Of a stretch of DNA of 64,000 nucleotides, positions 11,372 through 22,183 are shown in pieces (the stretch's first letter is position 1; each line of letters starts with the position of its first letter). Both the position numbers and the translations under genes were made by a program. The DNA lies in assembly GCA_036674765.1 (NCBI GenBank), contig JARVKI010000036.1, positions 124,001 through 188,000 of the forward strand, in the 5' to 3' direction. The notes beneath the pieces were generated by a model. The model did not search any database. It was not told the DNA's origin and saw only the letters and a list, made by a program, of their open reading frames with translations. This stretch comes from Seiridium cupressi (lineage: Eukaryota > Ascomycota > Sordariomycetes > Amphisphaeriales > Sporocadaceae).

Positions 11372-13160
11372 ATGCAGCCGCTCACTTCTGCAATGACCGG
11401 GTTGAAGCAAGCACTGCTGGCAGCACTGAACTCGCTACTGCGAGGACGATCTTTCTTGCAGGCTCTGTTCGCCTTCTGGGTTAGTCCGGCTACCATCAAG
11501 GAGCACCACGTGAAGACGGAGTTGCCACGCAGAAGTACTGAGGACTTCTTGAGGGAAGCGAGGCAGAGGCTATTGGGACCGATAGAGGGCGACAAGCTGC
11601 AATGCCTCTCCCAAGATCTCAAGATCCAGTTCCGGGAGCGGTTGCAACACCATGCTGAGTCTATGCTCCCATCGTTCAACCACCTGTTACCAACCGGGCA
11701 GGAGAAAGGCCAGTATGTCGCCCTCGATGTTGGTGGGTCGACGTTGCGTGTTGCACTGGTGGCCTTAAGTGGCCGTGAAGTGCCTGGGAAAGAGAGTGAG
11801 ATTGTGCGCATGCAAAGTTTCAAAATCACACCTGAAATCAAGAGTCTCGAGGGGATGGACTTCTTCGACTGGATGGCCACGAGGATTCGTGAGGTAATCA
11901 TGGCCGATGGTGCTGAGACCCATGATACCGCCAGCCCGATTCTGATGGGTTTGGCATGGAGCTTTCCAGTAGAGTAAGTTTGATGAGCTGCATCCGTCGA
12001 GGGTGTGAAAGTGAGGGCGTGAAAGTGCTAAACCTTGCTTAGGCAAACTTCAGTGGGCGGCGGTCTTCTCCTTGGTATGGGCAAGGGGCTACTGGCTACC
12101 AATGGCCTTCTTGGCCAAGATCTCGGCGAGATTCTCCAGCTGGCCTGTAAGAAGCAGGGTCTAAACGTTGAACTTGCAGCCATTGTCAACGATGGTACTG
12201 CGACTCTCCTCTCGCAGGCCTACGTACACGCAGAAACGAGGTTCGGCCTGATCCTGGGCACTGGTGTCAACATTGCCGTGCACCTACCAGTGTCTGCATT
12301 TCATCGCTCGAAATTTGGCAAGCGACCCGACAGCTGGTTCGAATCTGCCAGCCACGTCATTGTCAATACGGAGTTGGGCATGTACGGACATGGGATCCTG
12401 CCGATCACGCGGTGGGATGAGCTGCTCAACGATGCACACCCCCGACCAGAATTCCAGCCTCTTGAACATCTCCTGAGTGGCTACTATCTAGGCGAAATAG
12501 TAAGACTAGCTCTCGTGGAAGCCATAGAAAGCACTGGGCTGTTGGGCGGTGAAATACCGTCTTCCTTAGAGAAGCCATACTCCCTCGACACGGAGACCCT
12601 ATCGAGGATAGAGGCGTAAGACTCCATACCATTTCCCACTCACTGAGCCAAGGAAACTGATCTTGATCTCCAGTGATTCAACCCCAGAATTCGACGTCGC
12701 GCTGCCGTACTTTGCTGCGACGCACCCTTCTCCGGTGGCACCGACACCGGCCGACCTGGCCACCATACGCACGTTGGCCGCCTACGCCACGCGCCGCTCG
12801 GCCGCCCTCCTCGCCGCCTGTGTCTTCGGGCTCTGGGAGCTGCGGCACGAGACGGAGGCAGAGTACCTGAACTCGCAAGTGCCGCCGAACAAGGCACCCA
12901 CCCCGCGCAAGGCATCCTTCGTCGCCGAGGCCAGGGCGGAGACGACGCTGCCGCAGACCAAGGTGGCCTTCAACGGCTCCGTCATCGAGCGGTACCCCGG
13001 CTACCTCGCCAACTGCCAGGCGTACATCGACAGCCTCGTGTCGGACAGCGAGCACGTCGGCGCAATCAAGCTCGTGCCCGCCCTAGAGAGCTCAATATTA
13101 GGAGCTGCTGTGGCACTGGCTTGCGCCGGAGAACAGAAGGAACAGATTCTCCAAGTATGA
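11372..13160 (+). CDS. hxk3: Hexokinase-family N-acetylglucosamine kinase
   Basis: Three exons, 11372-11973, 12043-12615 and 12674-13160, give 553 residues. The predicted reaction is ATP-dependent phosphorylation of GlcNAc to GlcNAc-6-phosphate. The hexokinase fold is shown by the phosphate-1 motif YVALDVGGSTLRVAL (about 115-129), the sugar-binding LAWSFPVEQTS (about 194-204), IVNDGTATLL with catalytic Asp251, the phosphate-2 motif LILGTGVNIAVH, and NTELGMYG in place of the glucokinase NxEWGxFG. The departures from glycolytic hexokinase at the sugar site fit the fungal HXK3 clade, a GlcNAc kinase in Trichoderma reesei; specificity for GlcNAc here rests mainly on cluster context. An in-frame stretch 42 bases upstream begins with TTG, so I chose the first ATG. 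The gene converges on ron1. Confidence 0.9.
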
Positions 13161-13680
13161 AAAAAGCATCATCGCGTTTTTGGTGCAAACATATTCCCAT
13201 ATTTCCATGATCGCATGCAACTAGTCTTATTTGGGGCCGGACATACAAGGGTGGATTTTCACGGCCTATTTTCCTTCCATAGCATACCACGGTGAACAAA
13301 TGTCATGCGTGGCGTTATATATCTATCTAATGGCGTAAGGCTGGACATCAAGTATATAACCTAGCATAGGGACATAATCTCATTTCACTTTACTTCTGTC
13401 CTTTGTTGTCAGACGCATCAAATAATCCAAGTGTATGAGACAGGGTATATGTGAGTATATCCTGAGGAAAATATGGAGCTAGATAACAGCCTCAGCCCAA
13501 CGGTCAAACTCCGCAAACATATGGGTAATTTCCAAAAGCCCAAAAGCGCAATGTTCGCCCTGTCAATCAACGCCAAATTCCAATTATCCCATCGTCATTC
13601 GTCTGACAGTATACAAGGCCGAATTTGCTTCTCAAATGGAATAAAGATGAAGACAAGTACAGCATGGTCAGAACGGGTGC
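13161..13680. other. Convergent 3' intergenic region of hxk3 and ron1
   Basis: About 520 bases between two converging stop codons, AT-richer than the genes. It presumably holds both 3' UTRs and terminators. No coding frame with motifs is visible. Confidence 0.5.
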
Positions 13681-15425
13681 CTATTCCGCCGAAAAATATC
13701 TCTTAGCTTTGCTCCTAACCTTTTGTGCCTTGATCTCTTGAGGAACAGCGATGTGGTGGACGATGTGAGGTCGATATATCGTATCGACAAGCGGTGTCCT
13801 ATATCCACTAGTGTCAGTGCTTGGTATCGCCGGACGGGTATGAATGTCAATCGCCCAGACTTACCAGTCATCCACGCTCAGGGGAAAGTATTCGTACAGC
13901 TCCTCGTCCTCTTCTGTGGGACTCGCATGCCCTCCACCTGTACCCGCCCGGTTCAGCTGAGGGCTCTGTAGTGTGTCCGAGTTGGACCGGTTGTTCGGAC
14001 TTCGCTCGTCCTCCGAAAGAGACAGGTTGATAGGGATCGAGGGGACGGATGCACTCTTCGATGACCCGGCTAAGGATGAGATCTTGTTCAAAGAGACATC
14101 AGAGCTCCACGCCGGTACGGGCGGTCTACTTGGATTTGGTGACACGGCCATCCTCTTTTGTGGGTGCTGCTGCGGTGTCGTCTGTTGGCCGTTGTTGTAG
14201 GCAAGAGGTCCGCCATTGTTCCACTCGTTTGAGTAGGACGACCCCGACGAGTTATAACGGTGCAGGCTCGCAACAGATTCTGGCCGCTCCTGCTTCAACA
14301 CCGGCGTCGGCGGTGCATTCTCGCTGTGGGTCCGCGGCCTCTCAGGATGAGACGGCTTCTTCTCGCCAGACAACTGGACATCTTTCCTGCCGTCAAAGTT
14401 TCGGGGACTGCGTCCTCGAACGATCACTGGACCGCTCTGGATCTCCGCGATCTTCATCAATTCTCCTCCGGTCTTCATCTTGCCCAAAAGGCTGATCTGG
14501 ACCCTGTAATGCTGCTGCAGTCCTTTGCGGCGCCCGTTGTTTGCAGTCGCCGACTTGAACTGCAAGCGCTTCCATGACACTGGCAGACTCACGCAGTGGC
14601 CATCTATTTCCTGGCCTCCGCTGAGATCAAGAGCTACCTTGGGCGGCGCACCAGCGGCTTTAGTCTCCTGGCCCTCTCCCAGAGCTGGATTGCTGCTCTT
14701 CCAAGGAATAGAGATGATTTCGGTAGCCTTGTTGTCAATAGACTCTAGAGCCGTGATCGAAGCATAGAATTCCACGATGGGAATCGAACGTCCCTGCTCG
14801 TTGACCACCTGAGTGCAATGACGCGGCAGTATGATGTTGCCCGAGCATTGCCAGAGGTTGCGCCGGTAACATGTAAGTTCCAGCGGGCGCGGACCGGTGT
14901 TTTCGCCGCCAAATACATCCTCGGCAACGAAGAACATTCCGTATAGCTCTGCGCTCATGGTTACTTCTGAAAAGCTGCTAGTGGAATCGTCTATGGGTGT
15001 CGCTTTGGTGGTGGTCGGGGAGAAGCTCAGCAACTTGTCGTCCAATTGCTGCGGCGACGACTCCTCATCGTGGAATGCCTCCGGGTCGGGCGCGGCATTG
15101 TATGGCCGTGAGTAGTTGAAAGGATCTTCGAAGGTGGTTGTAAACGTATCGAGGTCGTATGAGGGGGCGAAGGGAAAGTTGGGTAACCCTCCGTTCACGT
15201 TATCTCTGGATCAGGACGTCTTAGCATCACTCGTCTCCAACACTCGGATGGGCAAAGTGTTGCGACCTACAAAATGGTGTCGTCAAAATTGATATCCTGA
15301 TCAAACCCGTCAATCCCAAGTCCTGGACCTGGTGGTCCTCCATTCCCCATAGTTGCAGCGTTCAACCCCAGGGCGTCGTTCGGGTTGGCGCCAGACGAGA
15401 GCGCCGGCATGTTGTAAGTGGCCAT
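13681..15425 (-). CDS. ron1: NDT80/p53-like transcription factor, regulator of GlcNAc genes
   Basis: Three exons, read 15425-15271, 15205-13865 and 13798-13681, encode 537 residues. Residues from about 138 to 335 match the NDT80/PhoG DNA-binding fold (ELTCYRRNLWQCSGNI; IVEFYASITALES; YRVQISLLGKM; GPVIVRGRSPRNFD at 312-323). A Ser/Pro-rich, phosphorylation-prone region follows. The last exon adds the conserved tail (VDTIYRPHIVHH, then KVRSKAKRYFS), reached by splicing at 13864-13799. An alternative acceptor nine bases earlier would add three residues in frame. In T. reesei the cluster factor RON1 is an NDT80-like activator of GlcNAc catabolism. Cluster position is the main reason to call this RON1 rather than the paralogue XprG/VIB-1. 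It is nuclear by inference. Confidence 0.88.
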
Positions 15426-15430
15426 TGCAT
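15362..15430 (-). promoter_or_regulatory. Overlapping upstream ORF at the ron1 start
   Basis: An ATG five bases upstream of the ron1 ATG, in a different frame, opens a 22-codon frame that runs over the true start and ends at 15362. It has A at -3, a favourable context, whereas the ron1 ATG has G at -3 and G at +4. If the mRNA leader includes it, ron1 would be made by leaky scanning. No transcript start can be placed from sequence. Confidence 0.4.
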
Positions 15431-16404
15431 CTTAATTACTCCTCCGGCTGCTTCTCCGTGTCGCTTCGTGATGGGCGACAACCATTCGAAACGCTCGTCA
15501 AGTCTTCCTGAATTGCATGCGACGCAGACGCTGGATCGGGTTCCGGAAGTCGGGAATGGCTGACGGGTGGGCTGCCGGTATATGCGCAGCGAGCTGAATA
15601 GCTGGTGACCTCCGGCGACAATGGGCTTGTTCAGGAGCTTCGACAGGCGGAGGGTCGTGCGAGGATGGGGAAACGGGTCGCTGTCAAGCTATGGGAGGTG
15701 GAGAGGGGGCACAGGCGGAGTCGAAGCCCTGTGGGGAACGGCTTATTCGCTATCAGCCGCACACTCCAGCATGGCCATTGGCTCGTCGGCGCTCTGCAGC
15801 GGGCGCCGACAAGGTCTGGCTAGTGTCCCTCGATAGCGCTAGGCCAGGCCTAGTGTTTCGCAGAACAGTTCTGGAATTTAATGTACGTAAATGCTATCCC
15901 AACTTACTGCCGTGGCTCCTCCGCCATCACTCTTACTCATGTTCAATCATCAACACGGCTCCGGCGGCGCACCGTCATCAGCCATATTAGCGAACCTTGC
16001 ATATATGTAGGCGGAAATAGATGATCGCCCGCTTCAAAGCCATTCAGGTTGGAGGCTGAGGTCTTCCGTCGGTGAGAAGATTCACAAGCAAATAGCCTAT
16101 TACAGTCACACAACGGCACAAATACGGGGTAACTGTCAGCCACTCGATGACTTCGGCGGCGGTTTTCACTTTTTCTATGTTTGTCACCCATTCTTGGCAC
16201 AGGCCTGGATCTTTCCGAGGCATAACTTTCAAGTTCTGAACAAGCAGTCAAATCAGACTCCCGCTTTGTAATCCATATTTGTATGGCCCGATCGCGAAAC
16301 AGTATCATTTCCAAAGACAGCAACTGGTATCGTGACGGTCGGTCCCATTTTCCGACCGTTCAAGTATCATCCGTAATTATCAATTCCATGTCAGGCAGAG
16401 GCTC
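15426..16404. promoter_or_regulatory. ron1 upstream region and nag3 3' end
   Basis: About 980 bases between the nag3 stop and the ron1 start; both genes read on the minus strand. It must contain the ron1 promoter and the nag3 terminator. The first 400 bases upstream of ron1 are GC-rich. I see no gene in it. Confidence 0.5.
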
Positions 16405-19400
16405 TCAAGCAAGATCAGACCACTGAATAGTCATTAGCTTCGGTATGTAGACGGGGATAGGCATGCAACTCACTTGTTCTGGCGAGTTAGTGATTTCGTC
16501 GTATGTTTGTTGAACCTCGAAGCCCATGGTAGCGAGGACGGCCTGTGCCTCATCAACCACCTAGATCTGATTAGCAGTGGTCGTGATGATGTCTGGACAT
16601 TAGCGACTTACCCAGCTAACTATGCTCTTACCCATCTTATGTCCTTTGTTCTGCCGGACGCCCATGAAAGCCAGCCCTTGGAGAAGTAGTGCCGACTGAG
16701 CTGTGGCAGGGACAATCGGGGCAATGATGCCACCAAAGCTGCCGCCGTAAGTCCCCGGTGTGACTGTGTTAAGCAGTGGGAAATATACAGCTAGAATGCT
16801 GCCTGGCTTGGTTACAATCACAGTCCCCAGCAGATTACCATTAGTGCTTTTCGCTCGCACGATCCCGCAATCGTTGCTCGCTTGCAGCGCGTATCTATAG
16901 AGCTCCACGACATCTGGACTGGCATGCGTTGCCACGTGATTCAGCACCGTCTCGCCGTTCTCCAGCCCAGTGATAAGTTCGAATGTGATCTGGTTTCGCT
17001 GTAGACTCTGCAGGAGGCCATCGGGGGCAGACCAGGACGATAGATCAGCGATTGCTACATTCGACACTCGTCGGGGGAACTGTACATCCCAGCCGACATT
17101 CGCGAACCAGCTCTTCGCAAGGCCGCTGTCTTCCACCGGAATGCCAGGGAATACTGCTGGGAATGATACGCCGAGCTGTACCTTCTTGAGCCCTTGTTTA
17201 GAGAGCAAGGCCTTCATTGCTCTGCGGTGCAAAGACGTCCCAATAGAGACATTTCGCTTGGCTGGGTCAACAAAAATGGCACCGATTGCTCCAAGCCCCC
17301 TGGTGAAGTAAGTCGCAACGAAACCGTAGAGAGCCTGTGTGCTGCTATTGCGAACAACAAAATGCGCTTCCTCAACGCTAGGGCTGTAAAGATCGAACGC
17401 GTGAGCGTTACAAGCGGAATATGGCAGGCTTGGCGTACTCGCTCTTGCCAGGGTCTTGATCAGATCATCGAGGGCTTGACTATCACGTTCGCGCTCGTAA
17501 TTCTCCACAAGCCATCGTTGTCGGTTCTTGATGACTTTCTTGCTCTTCCTCATCGTACCTGGCATGGAGCCTTGAGGAATGAAATCGCCGTGGAGAGCGC
17601 GGACAAGGGAGGCCATAGCTGTTTCCGTAAAGTCAAACGTGCAAAGATATGTGCCAATGCTTTTATCCATGGCAAAGTCGTACGGCGAACTAACTGCAAC
17701 CACCACGAGCGATTTCTTCTGACCTGTCGAGCGTAATAATTGGCACATCATTGCGACATGCTTAGTAAAACCGGATTGATACCCGTTTCGGTGGGCATCT
17801 GCGGTGACGATAATAATTGCTGATGCTCGGTGGATCAAATTTTCGTGCACTAAAATTCTTCAGAATCAGTAGGCTGGCCGTGTAACAAGACGCGAAGGTG
17901 CTTTTTACCTGGCCGTAACCCATTGGCAGTATATGAGGTGTGCAAGAGCTTTCCGTGGCGGGCTCGTGCCAGTGATCTTCCCAATTCTCTAAACACTCCT
18001 TCTCCACTCATGATGGCACCTCTTTCTTGGTGTATATACTTGTCGTGTAGATTCCCCGCACCATTTTTGATTGCAGCTTTCTCCATCATACTTTTTGTGG
18101 CTTTGGAAGCCGGTAAGGGCTTGACTAGCGGTGTAAGAAGAAGTAGTTCTTCTTCTTGAAGGAGACTCTGAGACAGGGGCAGTAGAGTGTCCTTATCCCT
18201 GACAATAGTGATTGAATGGTCATATGCTTCCCGAGATAGCGCTAGGTGTATCGGATGGATTTGAGATAGCAGCGATAAACCCGATGGGTGCAGTGCTGCT
18301 TGCCAGGACGTACAGGCCCTCTTCATTCGGAGTACCCGCCTTAGAGAAGTGTAGACCCTTTCTTTTGAGATGATGCCATTGTCGATGCCTAGCTTCAGGC
18401 CGGAAATAGCCTCGAGCTGGACGTCATGAGCTCGGCAAAGAAGGATGAGGTCGTTCCCAGCCTCTACAGCCATGACCGTTCCTCCTTTCACGCCATATTC
18501 TTGGATGAGGGATTCCATTTCAAGGCATTCGGAGATGGCCACGCCGTCAAAGCCGAGGTCATTGCGGAGCAAGTCGTCTACAACTTGTTCCGAAAGACAG
18601 GCATGCATAACATTCATACCAGCGTTGGCGATACCGCAGCCGCCTATGAACATGGCATCAAGACGACCAGTGGCGATTGCATTACGGAAGGGGACCAAAG
18701 CGCTCAGACTGAGTTCTTCTAAAGTTTGAGTAATAATGGGCATGTCCAGACTGGAACCGAGGAAGTCGAGATTCCCGTATGACGGAAAATGCTTGCCACA
18801 GGTTGCCACTCCCGCGTCCTTATAGCCGTTCATGACGGCAATTCCATATTGTGATGCCTCTTGCGGATCATCGCCGACAGCTCTGACGCCCAACGGCTGA
18901 TGGCGAGCATTGGTCAGGACATCTAGAACCGGGCCGAGAATGACATTCACTCCAACGGCTGACACTTCGGTTGCCGTGGCCTTGGCCGTCTCATAAGCCA
19001 ATTTCGGGCTGCCAGTCGCGGCAATACCCATTGCACTCGGGAACTGGCAGATATAGTCCTCATCGAAGAGGCTATTGACGCCGCCATTTTCCTGGTCCAA
19101 AGCAATCAAGAGCGGCTGAGGGTGTCCTGCGTTGTGTGCTATAGTCTGGAGTTCTTGGACTAAAGCAGTAGTCTGTTCGGCAGCTGCGAGTATAGAGTCA
19201 GTACATAATCACAGTTGTTCAGCACGAGACATTTTAGCTGTAATAATGGGTCCTATAAAATGGGGTCTTTACACTTGAGATTCTTGGCTGTGAGTAGAAT
19301 GGAGCCCAAGTGATGGTGTTCGATGAGATTCCTGATCTGGGGCGTGACTTCAGTACCATCCCATCCCATAATCAGCATCTGGCCAATCGCCCTAGTTCCA

Positions 19401-19544
19401 GATTCTGTCAGCAAGCCGATGAGTGCCCTCGCCTACGGCAGCGGGTTTGACGCAACGGCCCCGAACCGGAAGGGCAAGAGCCTCAAGTACGTACCAGTCA
19501 ATATCCTGCCAGAGTGGGTCGGACTCGCTGTCTGTTTTGGCCAT
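16405..19544 (-). CDS. nag3: GH3 beta-N-acetylglucosaminidase fused to GNAT-like domain
   Basis: Six exons, read 19544-19495, 19391-19273, 19183-17909, 17849-16612, 16560-16474 and 16422-16405, give 928 residues with no signal peptide, so a cytosolic enzyme is expected. The N-terminal half is a NagZ-type GH3 domain: MLIMGWDGTEVTPQI, LLIALDQENGG, GVNVILGPVLDV, GKHFPSYG (186-193), DGVAISECLEME (269-280). A GH3 C-terminal subdomain follows. The part after about residue 635 resembles GNAT acetyltransferases (GAIFVDPAKRNVSIGTSLHRRA, the acetyl-CoA loop region). The GH3-GNAT fusion is known for fungal NAG3-type enzymes, and the expected job is releasing GlcNAc from short chitin oligomers. Two NagZ catalytic positions look changed (the His/Asp loop, and Asp to Glu275). 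The final coding exon is 18 bases. It is divergent from dac1. Confidence 0.9.
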
Positions 19545-20670
19545 GGCGACTTGGGCCGGATCGCCGGTGTCACGTTAGAGTGAGCTGGTGGTAGGAATTG
19601 CGTGCTGCATAAACAACAGGGCCGGGGCTCGACGTGGGCTCACTCTGCCACGAGTGTAACAATGCCAGATGGGACAACTACTTGAGTCATCATCCCCTAG
19701 ATATTGGCGAGGCGCAGATTTCTCCAGATGCGGAGGTTGAGGCGTATGAGATTGGCTCTGCCGCTAAAAACTCAATCTGTTCCCGGGCTCATGGTTTGTC
19801 AGTTGGAGCTTCCATGTCCTTTGGGAGTGACCGGGTATCACGACGCTGATGGAAGCAAGGCCGGTTAAACCTTGGACTAAATGCACCGGTCCGCTGTGAT
19901 TGGGCCGTGGCGACCATTACATTACGCTAAGCTCTACCGGGTTTCAGTGAGCTCCAGCCAGGCTTAGGCTCGCATTGGACACGCCCGGCTAGTTGCCGCT
20001 TGGTGGAACCAGCCCCCAATGCTCTCGAGCTCCTGTGGACTACGCTCCATCGACCTCGCAACGTTACAATACCATGTCGCCTCAATCCTGCTGGGCCGTA
20101 TCAAACAATCCAACATATCTGTGGCATAGTCACATATGCGGCGTGTCAGCGGTCTTGATGCCATTTCCAGCAAATGTTTTGTCAAGATTGTGATAATTCG
20201 CCGATCAGAGGTGCCATGAAACGCAGTCTAGCTTAAACTAGGACATAACTACGGTCAAGTCGGAGCCGAGCTTTCGTCCACATGCACCAAAGATTGGGCT
20301 TGGATCTTATCTTGCTGGAACAGTATCGCAAGTGTGACGTGCCACAAGCACGGTCCAAACTCCACCACATCCGTGTGCACCTTTCCTCTGAGAGATCTTC
20401 TGACGCAAGGGTTGCTCCTGATCGGAGGGCATCGGATCGAGGATTCTAGGCCGCAGGCTTTTCACTACGTTTTCCTAGACAACGTGATCCCGGAGGCCAT
20501 GAGTAATAGCACCGTAAGTACATGTAAGTGAGAGTCTCTCATGATTCCCTCCCTCTCTTGTCCTATGGACCTCAAGACTATTGCCCGAGGGGCTACCATC
20601 ATACTGCTCGACGCCACATAGCCATACTTTCCACAAAGCTTATCCGCACCAATCTTTGGTATACCTCACC
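19545..20670. promoter_or_regulatory. Divergent upstream region shared by nag3 and dac1
   Basis: About 1.1 kb lies between two oppositely transcribed GlcNAc genes and likely carries both promoters. No coding frame with recognisable content is present. Pyrimidine-rich sequence precedes the dac1 ATG (ctcttccctcctcccccaag just inside the gene, and similar just upstream). Confidence 0.5.
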
Positions 20671-22040
20671 ATGCCGCACTCTCTTCCCTCCTCCCCCAAG
20701 TCCACACCCAAGAATGGCGCCAACGGTATCACAAAGTTTACCAACTGCCGCATCCTTAGGGGCGATCAGCTCGTCCTAGAAGATCTGTGGGTGAACTCTG
20801 TTACGGGAAAGATCATCCGTAGCCAAGCTGCGTTTTACGATGACCTCAACCTCCCCGACAAAACCATTAACCTCGGAGGACGTATCCTGTCGCCCGGTTT
20901 CATCGAATGTCAACTCAATGGCGCATACGGCTTCAATTTCTCAAGTCTGTTGGAGCCCGCGGCGTATGCGAAGAAGATCAGAGATGTGAATAAGCGCCTC
21001 ATTCAGACGGGCGTCACAAGCTACTTGCCGACCATCACAACCCAGACCAGTGAGCTTTATAAGAACGCATTGCCGTTGTTAGCACCTTCGGGTCATATCC
21101 AAGTGGCAGAGGATGGTGCGGAATCACTCGGAGCACACGTCGAGGGGCCATTCCTGAATCCGATCAAAAACGGCATACACAGTGTCGACGTCATGCTACA
21201 AGCGAAATCTTTCGACGATCTCGAAGAATGTTATGGCTCGTCCAACATCAACCCCGATGGGCTCGGAAACCCGCCGGCCATCAAGATGATCACAGCTGCC
21301 CCGGAATTAGCCAACATGACACATCTGATTCCCGAACTTACAAGCCGAGGTATCATCGCCTCTATCGGCCACTCGGAAGCAACCTATGAAGAGGCCTCGG
21401 CCGCCGTTGGCGCAGGCGCAACAATGATTACACATCTCTTCAATGCTATGCGGCCACTGCACCACCGCAACCCTGGTATCTTTGGTGTTCTGGGCATCGC
21501 GGAGAGCTTGCCTCGTCCGTTCTTTGGCATCATCGCTGACGGGGAACATCTACACCCCACAACTGTCAAGATTGCCCACAATGCCCATCCGGATGGCTTC
21601 ATACTCGTCACAGATGCTATGCACATGGTGGGACTCCCCGACGGAGCCTACCAGTGGACAAATGGTGACTGTACGAACCGCATTGTGAAGAAAGGACCGA
21701 AGCTACTCCTCGAGGGTTCGGATAAGATTGCTGGCAGGTGAGTCAAGAGAATGCCTCAAAAAAAGGGCCTTCCCGTACTAATGTAACCATTCAAAGTTCC
21801 ATTACACTGATAGAGTGTGTCAACAATTTCATCAACTGGTCCGGGGAGGGTGTACCGCAGGCGTTGAAAGCTGTCACATCTACGCCCGCAGCCATGTTGG
21901 GACTGCAAGGTCACAAAGGAGGCCTAGAAGACGGTGCCGATGCTGATTTAGTAGTCCTCTCAGAGCAGGAGATTGACGGTAGAGTTGAACTTGTCGTTGA
22001 TGAAGTCTGGAAGTTCGGCACAAAAGTCTTCAGCCAGTAG
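20671..22040 (+). CDS. dac1: N-acetylglucosamine-6-phosphate deacetylase
   Basis: Two exons, 20671-21737 and 21797-22040, encode 436 residues. The enzyme removes acetate from GlcNAc-6-phosphate to give glucosamine-6-phosphate, feeding the deaminase. It shows the amidohydrolase layout of NagA: ILSPGFIECQLNGAYG in the metal-barrel entry, AHVEGPFLN with metal ligand Glu158, SIGHSEAT with His234, THLFNAMRPLHHR with His255, and LVTDAMHMVG with catalytic Asp315. The C-terminal GLEDGADADLVVL is the typical beta-sandwich return. In-frame sequence upstream begins with TTG, so the start is the ATG at 20671. Its stop lies 143 bases from the stop of the converging helicase gene. Confidence 0.95.
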
Positions 22041-22183
22041 GAAATATATACTGTACACATAGAGTAGATCTGTAAGTACTGTCACGAACATGCAGCGTCC
22101 TCGTTGACAAATATAAGAGCTGTACATAATCATAGCTTCATTGACACATGAGATCTATTTTGCCATGGCCTTCGACCGCCTGT

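Noticed and set aside
13799..13865. ron1 ending at the TAA at 13861
   Set aside because: Splicing at a good GTAAGT donor leads to a conserved NDT80-family tail ending at 13681, so the TAA is intronic.
16600..16611. nag3 ending at the TAG at 16600
   Set aside because: That stop lies within an intron; two further short exons continue the frame with a plausible GNAT-like end, finishing at 16405.
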